From Daphnia pulex (taxonomy: Eukaryota; Arthropoda; Branchiopoda; Diplostraca; Daphniidae): DNA of 64,000 nucleotides. This document shows positions 33,467 to 43,540 of the stretch, piece after piece. Location: contig NC_060018.1 in assembly GCF_021134715.1 (NCBI RefSeq), positions 10,123,501 to 10,187,500 on the forward strand, given 5' to 3'. The notes under the pieces were generated by a model. The model saw nothing but the letters and a program-made list of their open reading frames with translations, was not told the origin of the DNA and ran no database searches. The stretch's first letter is position 1. Each line of letters opens with the position of its first letter. The position numbers were made by a program, and so were the translations under genes.

Positions 33467-33539
33467 GTTTCCATAGTGTAGTGGTTATCACGTCGCCCTA
33501 ACACGCTGAAGGTCCTCAGTTCGATCCTGGGTGGAAACA
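33467..33539 (+). tRNA. tRNA-Val(AAC), U3, stem mutation
   Basis: 73 nt with anticodon AAC and intact acceptor and T arms. G to C in the anticodon stem (cgtcgccct for cgtcggcct) creates a C-C mismatch, so it may be impaired. Confidence 0.78.
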
Positions 33540-35537
33540 GGGGAGTATTTTTTAGAAAGACTATCAATCAGATGCATATTTGGAATTTATGCAAAGGCCA
33601 TATTCTTTGTGAATGAAATCTACAATCTGACAATCTGAAAATATTCGCAATGCTGTATCCAGAAGAAGTCAACAGACAGGGGGGATCAATGGCGAATGCT
33701 TTTGTTGTGCAGGTGCTATAACCCTTAAGATACTTTCTTCTTTAGCCAATCGACAATGCCCTTTGGTTTTAGGAATGTGGGAAATGACTTGTGCTGGATG
33801 GGGAAGAAGTCCATAAACACCAGAAGAGGGGAATCTATGATAGATTACACCTGAACCTGGAACAGTAGCTCCACAGAGAGAATGAACATGATGCGTGTGC
33901 ACCCTACGCTGCAAATGTTCAGTAGATTCAACAGTCATCAGCTTAAGAAGCCATATCGTGAGTGTGCACTCTACAATGCAAGCTTTAGTCGGATATAAAG
34001 TCATGAGAAGAAGAGTTCAAAATAGAGCAAGAGATTTCAATTACCATGCGCCCCTGGGTGGGATCGAACCACCAGCCTTCCGGGTTTTTTTTTATATTTA
34101 AACGATTTATTGTCACAATTAAAATTTAAATTGCTTTACAGATACTTGGGGCATTTACGTGATTTGTGACATAAGTGACTTGCTGTGGCCAAGGAGAAAC
34201 ATAACAAAGAAAAACAAAAAGAACCAATTTCGAGACGGAATTGAAAGAGGACAAATGATTTTGGTGAAAAATATAAAATTTAACAATACGACATCTGGGG
34301 GGATCCAAGAAATTATAATTGTAATGAGAGAACAATGTTGTATAAAGATAAGACGAAATTTGTGGAGAATTTTGAGAAAGAATATTTAAGGATTAGGAGG
34401 TTACATCTGGGGAGAATTTTTTGAAAGAAGGAGGCTTGACCAGAGAGACTGTATTTCGTTTATGGCTGGGGTGAGGTTTTGGCTGCGGGCGGTCCAGACG
34501 GTGATGATGTAGGATTGGATGAGTGCCAGTATTTTCTCTTTATTGGGGCCATTTCCAATGTCTCCATTTATTGTTGATTTGAGTGGTTTTTGACATCCAA
34601 GTTTCGTTAGTTGAATTCGAAGCCATAAACTGATGTGGACTTTCTCAGAACAGAGTAACATAAGATGGTCGTCAGTTTCTTGGCCGCCATTGCATAGAGG
34701 ACATTGGTCATTTCTAGAAAGTCTGAGGCTTGTGAGGCGCATTTTGGTAGGGAGCTGATTATGGTTGAAATCCCAGACCAGTTCAGCGTTTCTTCCTTTC
34801 ATTTTGGCCACCCAACGCCAGATGGAAGCCCAGTCGAGGTCCGGTTTCGCAACTTCGGTTCTCCCTGGTTGCCCAAGGTTAGCGATCAGGTGATTGTAGG
34901 TGGCGCGGTGATTGGATACGGTTGACGATGTGAAGATGCCAGCTTTAAGTAGATCGGTGATGGTTGAAAGTGCGGTGGTGAAGTATGGATGTGATGAATG
35001 GGTTGCATTAAATCTGGGCTGGATGATTTGTTGAAGGAGATTCTTGAGGTGTGGACCCAACCAATAAACGGCTGCAGCTCTCTCAATAGCCTCGGGATGG
35101 ATTAAGGATTTAAAGATTTGACGGGTGAAAAGGGATTGGAAGAATTGAAAAAGTAAGGTGACTCCAAGTCCACCTTGGAGTCCGGGGCGGATCAAAACAT
35201 TTAGGGGTGGGTGCTCTCTTCGTTGTGCCCAAAGAAATTTGTTGCATTTCTGTTGGAGGAGAAGGGCTTGGGTTTTGTTGCAAGGGAGTACATGAGCTAT
35301 ATGAACAAGTTGGGATAAGACATGTTGTTTGATGAATAGGACGCGACCATAAAAAGTGAAATGACGGTGTGTGTTTGTGATAAGAATATTTTGTATGATG
35401 TTGAACTGTCTTTGCCAATTGTCTCTTACTGTTGTTTTTATTTCAGAAGAAAAAGTAATTCCAAGAATTTTCAAGTTGTCTACTTGAGTTATCCAATCAT
35501 GTGGCCAAGTACGTTTACGATGAGTTTGATTGAAATT

Positions 35538-35615
35538 GCTTCTACGGGGGATCAAACTCCTAACCTCAGGAATCCCAGCCGACGCCGCTACCGTCTGTGC
35601 TACTACGGCTTGTGG
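35538..35615 (-). other. tRNA-like module 2 in LINE L3 ORF2
   Basis: Same module as at 23317, with weakened boxes (tagcacagacggtagcg, gtttgatcccc). Open in frame. Confidence 0.6.
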
Positions 35616-36533
35616 ACATTGATTTAAGGTCCAAGTGCCTAGACCAAGTAATTTTGTCTTCCCCTTGTTAATACGTGCATTTGTCCAGGCACAAAATTCT
35701 AGAATAATCTCGCATGCACGACGTACATCTTTCATTGATGAGACAAAAACTACTAGATCATCTACATATGCACGAACTTTGATGCGTTTTCCGTAGTGTT
35801 CAATTCCGTCAATACCCCTAGACAAGCAAACTAAAAGCGGTTCAATATAGAGGGCAAACAGATGGACTGACAGAGGGCACCACTGTCGCACAGATTGTGC
35901 ATTGTCCACAGTACCGACTATGTCATTACCGTTCAATGGGCATAGTTCAGTTATACTGTACAGCGTTTTCAACCAATCAACAAAGAGGGGGGATAGCCCA
36001 TGGCTGTCATTACTTCCCACAGAACGTCTCGATTGACAAGGTCATATGCTTTCTCTAAATCGTACGCGAGAATGGCGGCCGGTTTGAGAGAAGATACCTC
36101 TTTTGATTTACGACCTGTATTATCAATGACATCTCGGATTAAACACAAGCTGTCAAAGATATAGCGGCCGGGTTCACCACCTTTTTTATGTGAGTCTAGA
36201 GAGTTTTGAAGAGATTTTCTCAGACGAAAAGCCAATACTGACGCGATTAACTTATAATCGGTATTTAACAAAGAGATTGGTCGGTAATCGGTGATTTTAC
36301 TCGGTGATGGGATTTTTGGGACTAATCTTATAGCTGCCCTTCCCTGCGATGGCTGGAGTTTTCTTTTTTCGAGGACGCAATTCATCATTTCCAGAAAATG
36401 AACACCAATAACATCCCAAAATTTTATATAAAACTCAAAAGGAATGCCATCTGTACCCGGGGCCTTGTTCTTTTTAGTTGCCTTAAGGGCGATGTTAATT
36501 TCATCTACTGTGAACGGATCTACAAGAAAGTTG

Positions 36534-36606
36534 CCACTCTCCGGGATCGAACCTAGTACTCCTCGATTCAACGCTTGAGCGTTTAACGACTGAGCTACCA
36601 CTGATA
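36534..36606 (-). other. tRNA-like module 1 in LINE L3 ORF2
   Basis: Same as at 27988: ggtagctcagtcgtt and ggttcgatccc on the coding strand, translated as VVAQSLNAQALNRGVLGSIP. Confidence 0.7.
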
Positions 36607-37926
36607 CACCCGAATCGTTTTTAGTGGGTTTTGTACGGGTAAGTGCACCTCTAATCCCTTCTAGAAATTTTCCAGCTAATTGGGTATTGGGGGAGGGCTG
36701 GTTCTGAAAAATTCTACTAAAGTGTTCAATTATTTCTTGATTAATCTGCTCAGGTTGGGTAATTTTACAGTTATCATTAGTTTTGAGCTGAGTGATCAGA
36801 GACTTCTGGAAATTGCTCGTTGACTTGTTCATATGAAAGGTAGATGGCTCTTCTTCGGCTATACTTTGAACGCGTGAACGTATTGCAAATCCCCTCAATG
36901 CTTCTCGCTCCCAGGCTAGAAACTCACGTTTCAACTCCATGTAACGCGCATGATTGAAATTTACATTGTTCACGGTTTCTTTTAGTTGATGTTGGAGTAA
37001 TTTCCTTTTGACTCTCTGATCACAGATTCTCTTTTTACAATAGTTAATTGATAATCGCCTGAGGCTAGGTTTGGAAATAATCTCCCACCAATGGTCTACG
37101 TTTTCAATACGGGATGGGTGTTGAGACATTTCTTCAATAAAGACATGCACCAAGTTTATATATTCTTCTTCCTCAAGAATTGATGAGTTAAGTTTCCATA
37201 AATTCCTTGACTTGTTCCTCACTACACTAGGAGGGGTGGTGCTGTTTATATACCCTACGATTGGTCTGTGATCCCCGAGTGGTGAGTCGTGCAAATGGAT
37301 ATCAGAAAATTTTACGTGATGGTGGCAATAAATTCGGTCCAATCTAGCCTGGCTAGCCGCACAATTGTACGTCCAACAAGGTTCATTTTTCCGAATTTCT
37401 CTCCAGACATCTGTTAATGAAAGGGCTTTTACTAAATCTCGGAGGGGTTCTAGTAATGCTAGTCTAATTTTAGGTGGTGTTGTGTTGCTACTTTTACGGT
37501 CATCGATCTCGTCAACGGCATTAAAATCTCCCAATATAATTGCTGGTGCCTTATACTGGGCAACATAAGCCGTAATAGTTTGCCGGAGGAAAGAATCTCT
37601 ATAACTTTTATTTTGGTCACCAGATGGGGCGTAAATACACACGAAAGCAAGACAATTTACTTCCATGGCTATCAGCCTCCCCTCCGGTTCAAACAAAATG
37701 TTTTTGGCGCTCAGCCCGTGTCGTACTAGGATGGCTGTCCCATGTTGTCTAGGACCGAGATTTGTGTGCATCTGGTAATGTTTAGTAAATACGGTGCTAG
37801 AGTGAAATACTACTTCTTGCAAACATATAATATCAAGTTTATGATGTAAAAAGAAATTGAGTATTATTTGAAGTTTGTCAGGTGACGATATTCGGTTGAT
37901 ATTATATGTCGCGATGTTAGTCATGA

Positions 37927-39423
37927 TTAATATTTAAATTTGGGTTTAGAGGGTTGGGTCTTGTTATCGTGGGCTTTTTTCCTTCTAACGGCCTCCATTG
38001 CTTTGGGAGTTTTATCTTCTATGGGGGTTGATGGAGTGCCGAGGGGGACGCCCAAGGACTCCTGAGTCTCACTCACATGACTAGCCTCCTGGCTATCAAG
38101 TGGGCGTTGTCCTGGCTGAATACTCCCACCAGAAAAAGAAATGTCTTCATCAGGATTTGAAATCGAAACCACCTCGGTTGCATCCATCTCTTCAACCTCC
38201 TCGTTATCCATCTTATCTATCGTGGATGGAATAGATGGTACTCCAGGTGCGTTTGGAGCGGGTGGAACATCGTTCCCCCCAAAAAGGGCGGGAAAAGAAT
38301 TAATGTCCACACCCGGTATCGAAACTGGAACCTCTCGAGTCGGAGACCCGAGTTCAACCAACTGAGCTACACCAGATACAATTTCCTCAGCTACCTCGCC
38401 CGAGCCAGAGGAAGAGGCAGTACGACTCCTCTTTTTTGATTGTTTTTGGTGGTCACGGAATTCTCTCGTATGTTTAATTTTCTTTTTCTTAACCGATTTG
38501 GACGCAACAGACGAACCTACACAGTTAGTGTCTTCAGCGTCAGAATCGGTGTCAGAAGAAGATTCAGTTCCATCGGGTTTCGAAATTGGATCTTCTGGGG
38601 CTCCATCAAGAACGACCACAGTCGACGTCGTTGGCCTCTGGGCTAACTCGGGGAATGAATCAGCGTCAACAGTTGGAGCAAATGGCATTTGCCCGCCACC
38701 AATCGGTTCTGTCTCCTGGGGCTTCCTAGCAGTTGTCCTAACTGGCCCACGATTTGTTAGTACACTACTATAGCTACGTGTTCCAATGGGGCCTTTTGAA
38801 ATGGTGCTGGGAGTGGTTAAACTACGGGGTTGCTTGGGGCAATTAGCTAAAACATGGGTGGGAGAATCACACATGCGGCATGTCTGCATTTGCCCTGCAT
38901 AAGACACCATTATTGGTTCCTTGTAGCTTCCAAAGGTGATATAAGACGGGATGCTCTTGTGGATTTCCATATCCACATTGACAACTCCAGTCTTTATCCC
39001 GTTCCACCTTGGAAGCGACCTATCCTGGTACGTGTCCCAAAAAATCCGAGAAATCACTCCATACTCACGCAATCTCTTGTTGAGCAGGCTAAGGTCATCA
39101 TCGAATTTGAAATGTTGAATTCTAACGCGTACAAGGTTAACTGACCTATCTCTAACTCTAATTCGGACCTCTTTGCCACTAATAACAACAGACTCTTTAG
39201 CACTAAATTTATCCAAGAATTCAATGTGGTCTTTGAAGGTCTTGAACCCAATTCGGAAAACACAAAAAGATCGTCCTGGTAGGCGACAAACTGCATCAAA
39301 GATGCAATCAGATTCGTTACTACCCTGCTCGAAACATTCGTAGAATTCATGCCTGGTCACTTCAGTATTACCAAAAGAGATTTCGGCAGTACGTGGCCAG
39401 ACGTCTGGGGATTCCGTTCCCAT
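37927..39423 (-). CDS. LINE L3 ORF1 (CCHC nucleic-acid-binding protein)
   Basis: Counterpart of the protein at 29381-30880, starting MGTESPDVWPR. Zinc knuckle CRMCDSPTHVLANC, acidic/Ser-Pro C-terminal half, tRNA-like module read as GVAQLVELGSPTREV. An in-frame ATG at 39555 would add a hydrophobic leader not shared with L2, so I prefer 39423. The frame is intact. Confidence 0.85.
   Translation of the reverse strand: MGTESPDVWPRTAEISFGNTEVTRHEFYECFEQGSNESDCIFDAVCRLPGRSFCVFRIGFKTFKDHIEFLDKFSAKESVVISGKEVRIRVRDRSVNLVRVRIQHFKFDDDLSLLNKRLREYGVISRIFWDTYQDRSLPRWNGIKTGVVNVDMEIHKSIPSYITFGSYKEPIMVSYAGQMQTCRMCDSPTHVLANCPKQPRSLTTPSTISKGPIGTRSYSSVLTNRGPVRTTARKPQETEPIGGGQMPFAPTVDADSFPELAQRPTTSTVVVLDGAPEDPISKPDGTESSSDTDSDAEDTNCVGSSVASKSVKKKKIKHTREFRDHQKQSKKRSRTASSSGSGEVAEEIVSGVAQLVELGSPTREVPVSIPGVDINSFPALFGGNDVPPAPNAPGVPSIPSTIDKMDNEEVEEMDATEVVSISNPDEDISFSGGSIQPGQRPLDSQEASHVSETQESLGVPLGTPSTPIEDKTPKAMEAVRRKKAHDNKTQPSKPKFKY
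38308..38378 (-). other. tRNA-like module 3 in LINE L3 ORF1
   Basis: Same as at 29762: A box gtgtagctcagttggtt and weak B box gtttcgatacc on the coding strand, read in frame. Confidence 0.6.
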
Positions 39424-40126
39424 TTTACCCACAATAAAGGGGCAAGGAGACGGAAAAAGAAACAATACAAAAAAAATTGAACAAAAAGCAAAATGGCGCT
39501 TAACAAACAATAAGAGAAACACGAAAGACAAGCAACAATACAATAAAGAGAACAAAAAAAAGAACAGATAGTTTTTTTACTCACAGCAAGATGTCACACT
39601 TGGAAGATCAGTTAGACACGTCTAGTCACAGCCGAACGCGCTAGCCAATTGCGCCACAGAGGCATGTTAATTAACTAACGACACCCATTAGGAAAGCAAA
39701 CAATACATTTTTGTGCAGCTGTGCTGTGCTGTGCTGTGCTGTGCCTGGAAGAATTTCTTCTTGTTCCTATTTCATAAACATCGTGGATGTTTTATGAATT
39801 CATTAATTCAATTAACTTTAAATGGTGTATTGGACATTAATTTACATATCCTGTAAGAATAAATCGCTTTGAATAAGCGAAACAGTAAATATATCAAATT
39901 CAAATTCATTGAAGTGGTGTTTGCCAGCTCGTCAAAGCAGTATTTTTGATTTTTCTTCAACACCAATGCAAGATATGACTTATAAGAAGTTATTATGTCA
40001 ATTATTCATGTGTGAACGAAGTAGAAATGAAAATCCATATTTTTACCTAAAATGTATCATTATTGAAAATTGACTTCAATTCCGTAGGTTGACTAGTCTT
40101 CATGTGAATTCAGAAAACCATAAGTT

Positions 40127-40246
40127 TGTCAGGAGTGGGATTTGAACCCACGCCTTCATTGAAGACCAGAACACTGCAACTTCTCTATATTGAATCAAGG
40201 AATATATCCTTGAGTCTTGCGACTTAGACTGCTCGGCCATCCTGAC
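40127..40246 (-). tRNA. tRNA-Leu(CAA) with intron, U3
   Basis: 120 nt. The acceptor is perfect (GTCAGGA with TCCTGAC) and the anticodon is CAA with an intron. It has the same anticodon-stem mismatch (CAAGA) as the U1 copy. Confidence 0.87.
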
Positions 40247-40382
40247 CACATCATATGTACCTAAATACCTTGTCCGTTAGTTATGTGGCATTGAAACTCT
40301 TTTCTGCACTTGCTCGCTGCACTGGCTCGCTGCACTGGCAGAGGGAAGAAGTCCATAAACACCAGAAGGGAATCTATGATAG

Positions 40383-40417
40383 CAGCCGAACGCGCTAGCC
40401 AATTGCGCCACAGAGGC
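40383..40417 (-). pseudogene. Half tRNA-Asn (5' half), U3
   Basis: Same 35-nt fragment and breakpoint as in the other units. Confidence 0.85.
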
Positions 40418-41527
40418 ATGCTGATTGGCTAACGACACCCATAAGGAAAGCAAACATTACATTTTTACTAAGGCCAACACGAATAAAATCTTGCAGTTGA
40501 CTTCCGGTATGCCATAGTGTAGCCCGTACGAAACTTTTAGCTAGTTCCGCACTAGAAATAGCTACGAAGTTAGGAGTATTTAGCTAGAAATATTCAGACT
40601 AAAATATTTAAATTCCACATTTGGAATTTTAGGGTAGTTTTAGCTGTTTTTTCTAGCTAGAAATCTTAGATTAAAGGTAGCTAGAAATTTTCTCGCTACC
40701 ATACCAATTGACGAAAAAGGGATTTTCCGCGCGCGCTTCCTTTATTAGCCTGGTCACCCATCCAGTTACTGTTTTAAAATTATTTGCTGCATTTATTTAC
40801 CTATGGTCGCTGGTTGTCCAGATCTCGCAGTTTCTGATGTTTCTTTTTCTATAAATATGTTATCCTATTATAGCTATATCGATAATTCTTCACTTAGACT
40901 TCAAATTATAAAACTAATCAAATAGAATCAAGTAAAAACTTATATAAAAATAAAGAATTAAAAAATATATATTTTCAACATTTTACCTATTGCCCATACC
41001 TATTAAGCTATTATACTATGCGTAGGTTATACATAGAAAAATCTGTAGGCCTATTTTGTGTTTAGGACTACCTCATATGCAGCGTTTTTTTAACCTTTTT
41101 TATATCACGATTTATTTCGCGATCAAATTAATAGCGAAACCCTAGATTAAAAATTCCATACTAAAATTAGCTGTAACAGTTAGGAAATATATTAGGGGGG
41201 AAAAATTCGCAGTGTTCTGCCGAATAAAGTTCTTTCGAATAAAAAACGTATTCTGAATAAGAATACGAATAAAATCTTATTCTTTATTTCGAATAAATTT
41301 GTATCCAATTTATTCTTATTCTTTATTCTCGAATAATTGTTAGCTTTATTTTATTCTTATTCTTTATTCGATTATCCAAAATTTAAATGAAAAAGGCGAA
41401 TAAAAAATAAAGTTTTTTCAAGTTTAAAATTTCATATTTCCGCTGGCCGTTGCTCTTTTGTTTTGATTTATTTTTTTCCGTTTAGCCATTGAAAATAGTC
41501 ATGAGGCCAATAATTGTCTCACGCTAA

Positions 41528-41554
41528 GCATGGTGTACAGACTGTACACCATGC
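41528..41554. repeat. Perfect 13 bp palindrome inside the hAT-like element
   Basis: gcatggtgtacag, one spacer base (a), then its exact complement. Confidence 0.85.
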
Positions 41555-41773
41555 GCTAAGCAGTAAGTACGGCAGTAAGCACACTAGTGAATTAGTTATA
41601 GTACTACTGGAAGAACCGGGAAGAACTTAAAGTATAAAACTAAGCTGTTACGTATCAAACGTTGTGTATCAAATATTCAAATTTTGCTACTGGAAATTAG
41701 GCATTTTGGTAATAAAATTATCAAATATTGCCATTTAATTTATTATTGAATACTAATACAATAGGGCTACTTG

Positions 41774-41929
41774 AATGGAGCAGTCTAACATCCACGTTTC
41801 CAATAAATTTGTGTCCAAAATGGCCCGCGTTTTAAAGCGTTTTAAAGCGTTTTAAAGATGCTGTGCGCTGATTGGCCATTTTGGACAAAAAATTGATGGC
41901 AACGCAGGATATTATTAGACTGCTCCATT
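41774..41929. mobile_element. 156 bp MITE nested in the hAT-like element
   Basis: Long inverted arms beginning AATGGAGCAGTCTAA and including GTCCAAAATGGCC. Flanked by TTG on both sides (41771-41773, 41930-41932). The centre has three copies of gcgttttaaa. Confidence 0.75.
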
Positions 41930-43042
41930 TTGAATATGTGTGAGTGTAAGACAGGTGTCAGGTGTGAGCTGTTCAGATCAAATAAATCAATCAATCAAAA
42001 AAAGCGTTTAATTAATTTCGGTCTTGTATCAATATTTTTTTATTTTTTCTGTTTGTTTTCATGAATCTGACTTCAGTGGTTTTGACTTTTGAAGTTGTTT
42101 GATTTGATTGGACTGGTGATGTGTCAGATAAATAAAGAAATCACTTAAACTGTTAAACAAGGCCTAATTAAAAGTAATTATTTACTATTAATGGTTTTTT
42201 TATAATTTTATGATTCAAAAATCAAAATATCATCCTTAAATTTCGCAAATTATGAGCAGTTATTTTATTCGAAAATTTATTCGAAAATTTATTCGAAATA
42301 CGAATAAAAATAAATTTTATTTTTATTCTTTATTCTTTATTCTTCATTTTTAATTTTTATTCTTTATTCTTATTCTTTATTCGATCACATTTTCATTTTA
42401 TTCATATTCATATTTAAATAAATCTATACCTTATTCGGCAGAACACTGAAAATTCGAGCTGATTTTAAGGTCAATTATTTCAAGCCAGATCATAAAACGT
42501 CCTAGCTAGGAAAATAAAAGCTGATTTCTGCTAAAAAAAAGTGGAGCGAAACCCTAGATCAAAACTTCCATACTGGAATTAGCTTACAGTTAGGAAATAT
42601 ATTTAGGGAGAAAAATTCAAGCTGGTTTTCAGGTTAATTTTTTCAAGCAAAATAAGAAAACGCCCTAGCTTGAAGAAAAAGCTGATTTCTGCTAAAAAAA
42701 AGGGGGAATTATGTTGAGGTAAAAAATTTCGAGGTGATTGCAAGCATCATAGCTGGTTTGATTTTTTAGCCTAGCACCGCGCGAGCTGTTATTAGCTAAC
42801 AGTTAAAATTTAAGCTAAAAGTTTCGTACGGGAGAGGTTATCACATCGTCTTCGCAAGCTGAAGATCCTCAGTTCGTTCCTAGGTGGAAGCATCAGAAAA
42901 GCTATGGGAACAAATAATATCCGAAGAAAAGTAAAAAAAAATGAGTAATAGTAGTGTATCTCATCTAGACGATTAGAAGTATTAGGCAACTGTGAACTAC
43001 CCACAAAACCAAACAATCATAATAAAATTTCGTTCACGGCTA

Positions 43043-43540
43043 CTCGTTCCGACTTAATTCCGGCTCCAATTGTACCTACTGTTCCGGCTTTAGTTCCAGC
43101 CCCAGTTCAAGCTCCGTGTTCTGCACTAATTCTAGTTCAACCTCAGCGTGAGGTGCCAGCTGCAGCACCAGCGGCTCCAACCAAGCCGACAATCGGCCTA
43201 GTCTGTGACAGTGACGACAAGTGGGAGCCCGCTGGAGAAGCTGCTCCAAGGATCCACCCAGCTGAGCAAGAAGAAGAATACGGTGATTCAACTGTGCCTT
43301 ACAGAATCATCCAACTTCAGCTCAACAGACAAAGACGAACGAGAATTCCGTTTCATGAAAGAGACGAATCCAACATTCACCGCAGCGGAGCAGAGAGGCG
43401 AGTGGGCTGCGAGGGCCTTTTTATCAACCGACAAGGAGCCGAGGAACGGGAAGAGGAGGAACCAGAGGAACAGAGACCAAATCAGCTTACGATGGTATGA
43501 AGTAACCAAAAGTGTATTCTCTGGAATGGCAACTAAATAA
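43043..43540 (+). pseudogene. Pro/Ala/Val-rich coding-like fragment right of the array
   Basis: One frame reads IPAPIVPTVPALVPAPVQAP and goes on to about 43255 (PAAAPAAPTKPTIG, DSDDKWEPAGE). A second overlapping frame (to 43540) reads DEREFRFMKETNPTFTAAE and GEWAARAFLSTDKEPRNG and ends at a stop. I do not recognise a family. The Pro/Ala/Val pattern resembles the sequence just left of the array (13036-13300), so both may be parts of one gene split by the array. Frames do not join cleanly; treat as a fragment. Confidence 0.35.

Larger units (their letters stand above)
34401..37924 (-). pseudogene. LINE L3 ORF2: endonuclease and reverse transcriptase, frameshifted
   Basis: ATG at 37924. The endonuclease motifs (CLQEVV, GDFNAVDE, GDHRPIVGY) and N-terminal RT motifs are open to about 35969, then the frame is lost at the same six-C run as in L2. 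The following frame (to 34401) is open over 539 codons through AYVDDLVVF and the terminal Cys/His finger. Unlike L2 it has no stop in module 2. The stop at 34401 comes a few codons early (SPQM instead of SPQMSPPNP in L1). Confidence 0.87.
34085..39628 (-). mobile_element. LINE copy L3, near full length, in tRNA-Asn
   Basis: ~5.54 kb, the same family, orientation, 5' end and target as L2, with scattered base differences. Because the whole unit is duplicated and both units lack tRNA-Gly, L2 and L3 most likely come from one insertion copied by segmental duplication. Confidence 0.92.
34049..39663 (-). pseudogene. tRNA-Asn split in the anticodon loop by LINE L3
   Basis: The 3' half is at 34049-34084 and the 5' half at 39629-39663. 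Same insertion point as in U2. The 3' junction has one extra g (ccggg) before the T-run. Confidence 0.87.
41210..42448. mobile_element. hAT-like non-autonomous element with 8 bp target duplication
   Basis: Inverted ends CAGTGTTCTGCCGAATAA. A perfect 8 bp duplication aaaattcg (41202-41209 and 42449-42456) is typical of hAT. Subterminal regions are dense in TTATTCG/CGAATAA repeats, as in hAT transposase-binding sites. No transposase frame. Confidence 0.9.
40523..42832. mobile_element. Element A, copy A4 (carries hAT-like insertion)
   Basis: CCCGTACG ends as in A3. 2310 bp because of the 1239 bp element at 41210-42448 plus its 8 bp duplication. The 3' half of the tRNA-Val relic follows (42833 on). 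Confidence 0.86.
33240..43042. repeat. tRNA-cluster tandem unit U3
   Basis: Same content as U2: tRNA-Lys, tRNA-Val, tRNA-Asn split by LINE L3, tRNA-Leu, half tRNA-Asn, then element A4 with a nested hAT-like element. The repeat ends at cgttcacggcta (43042). Confidence 0.85.

Noticed and set aside
13302-43042. CRISPR-like or phage-like interpretation of the regular repeats
   Set aside because: The repeats are kilobase-size tRNA units with eukaryotic transposons; there are no short spaced direct repeats.
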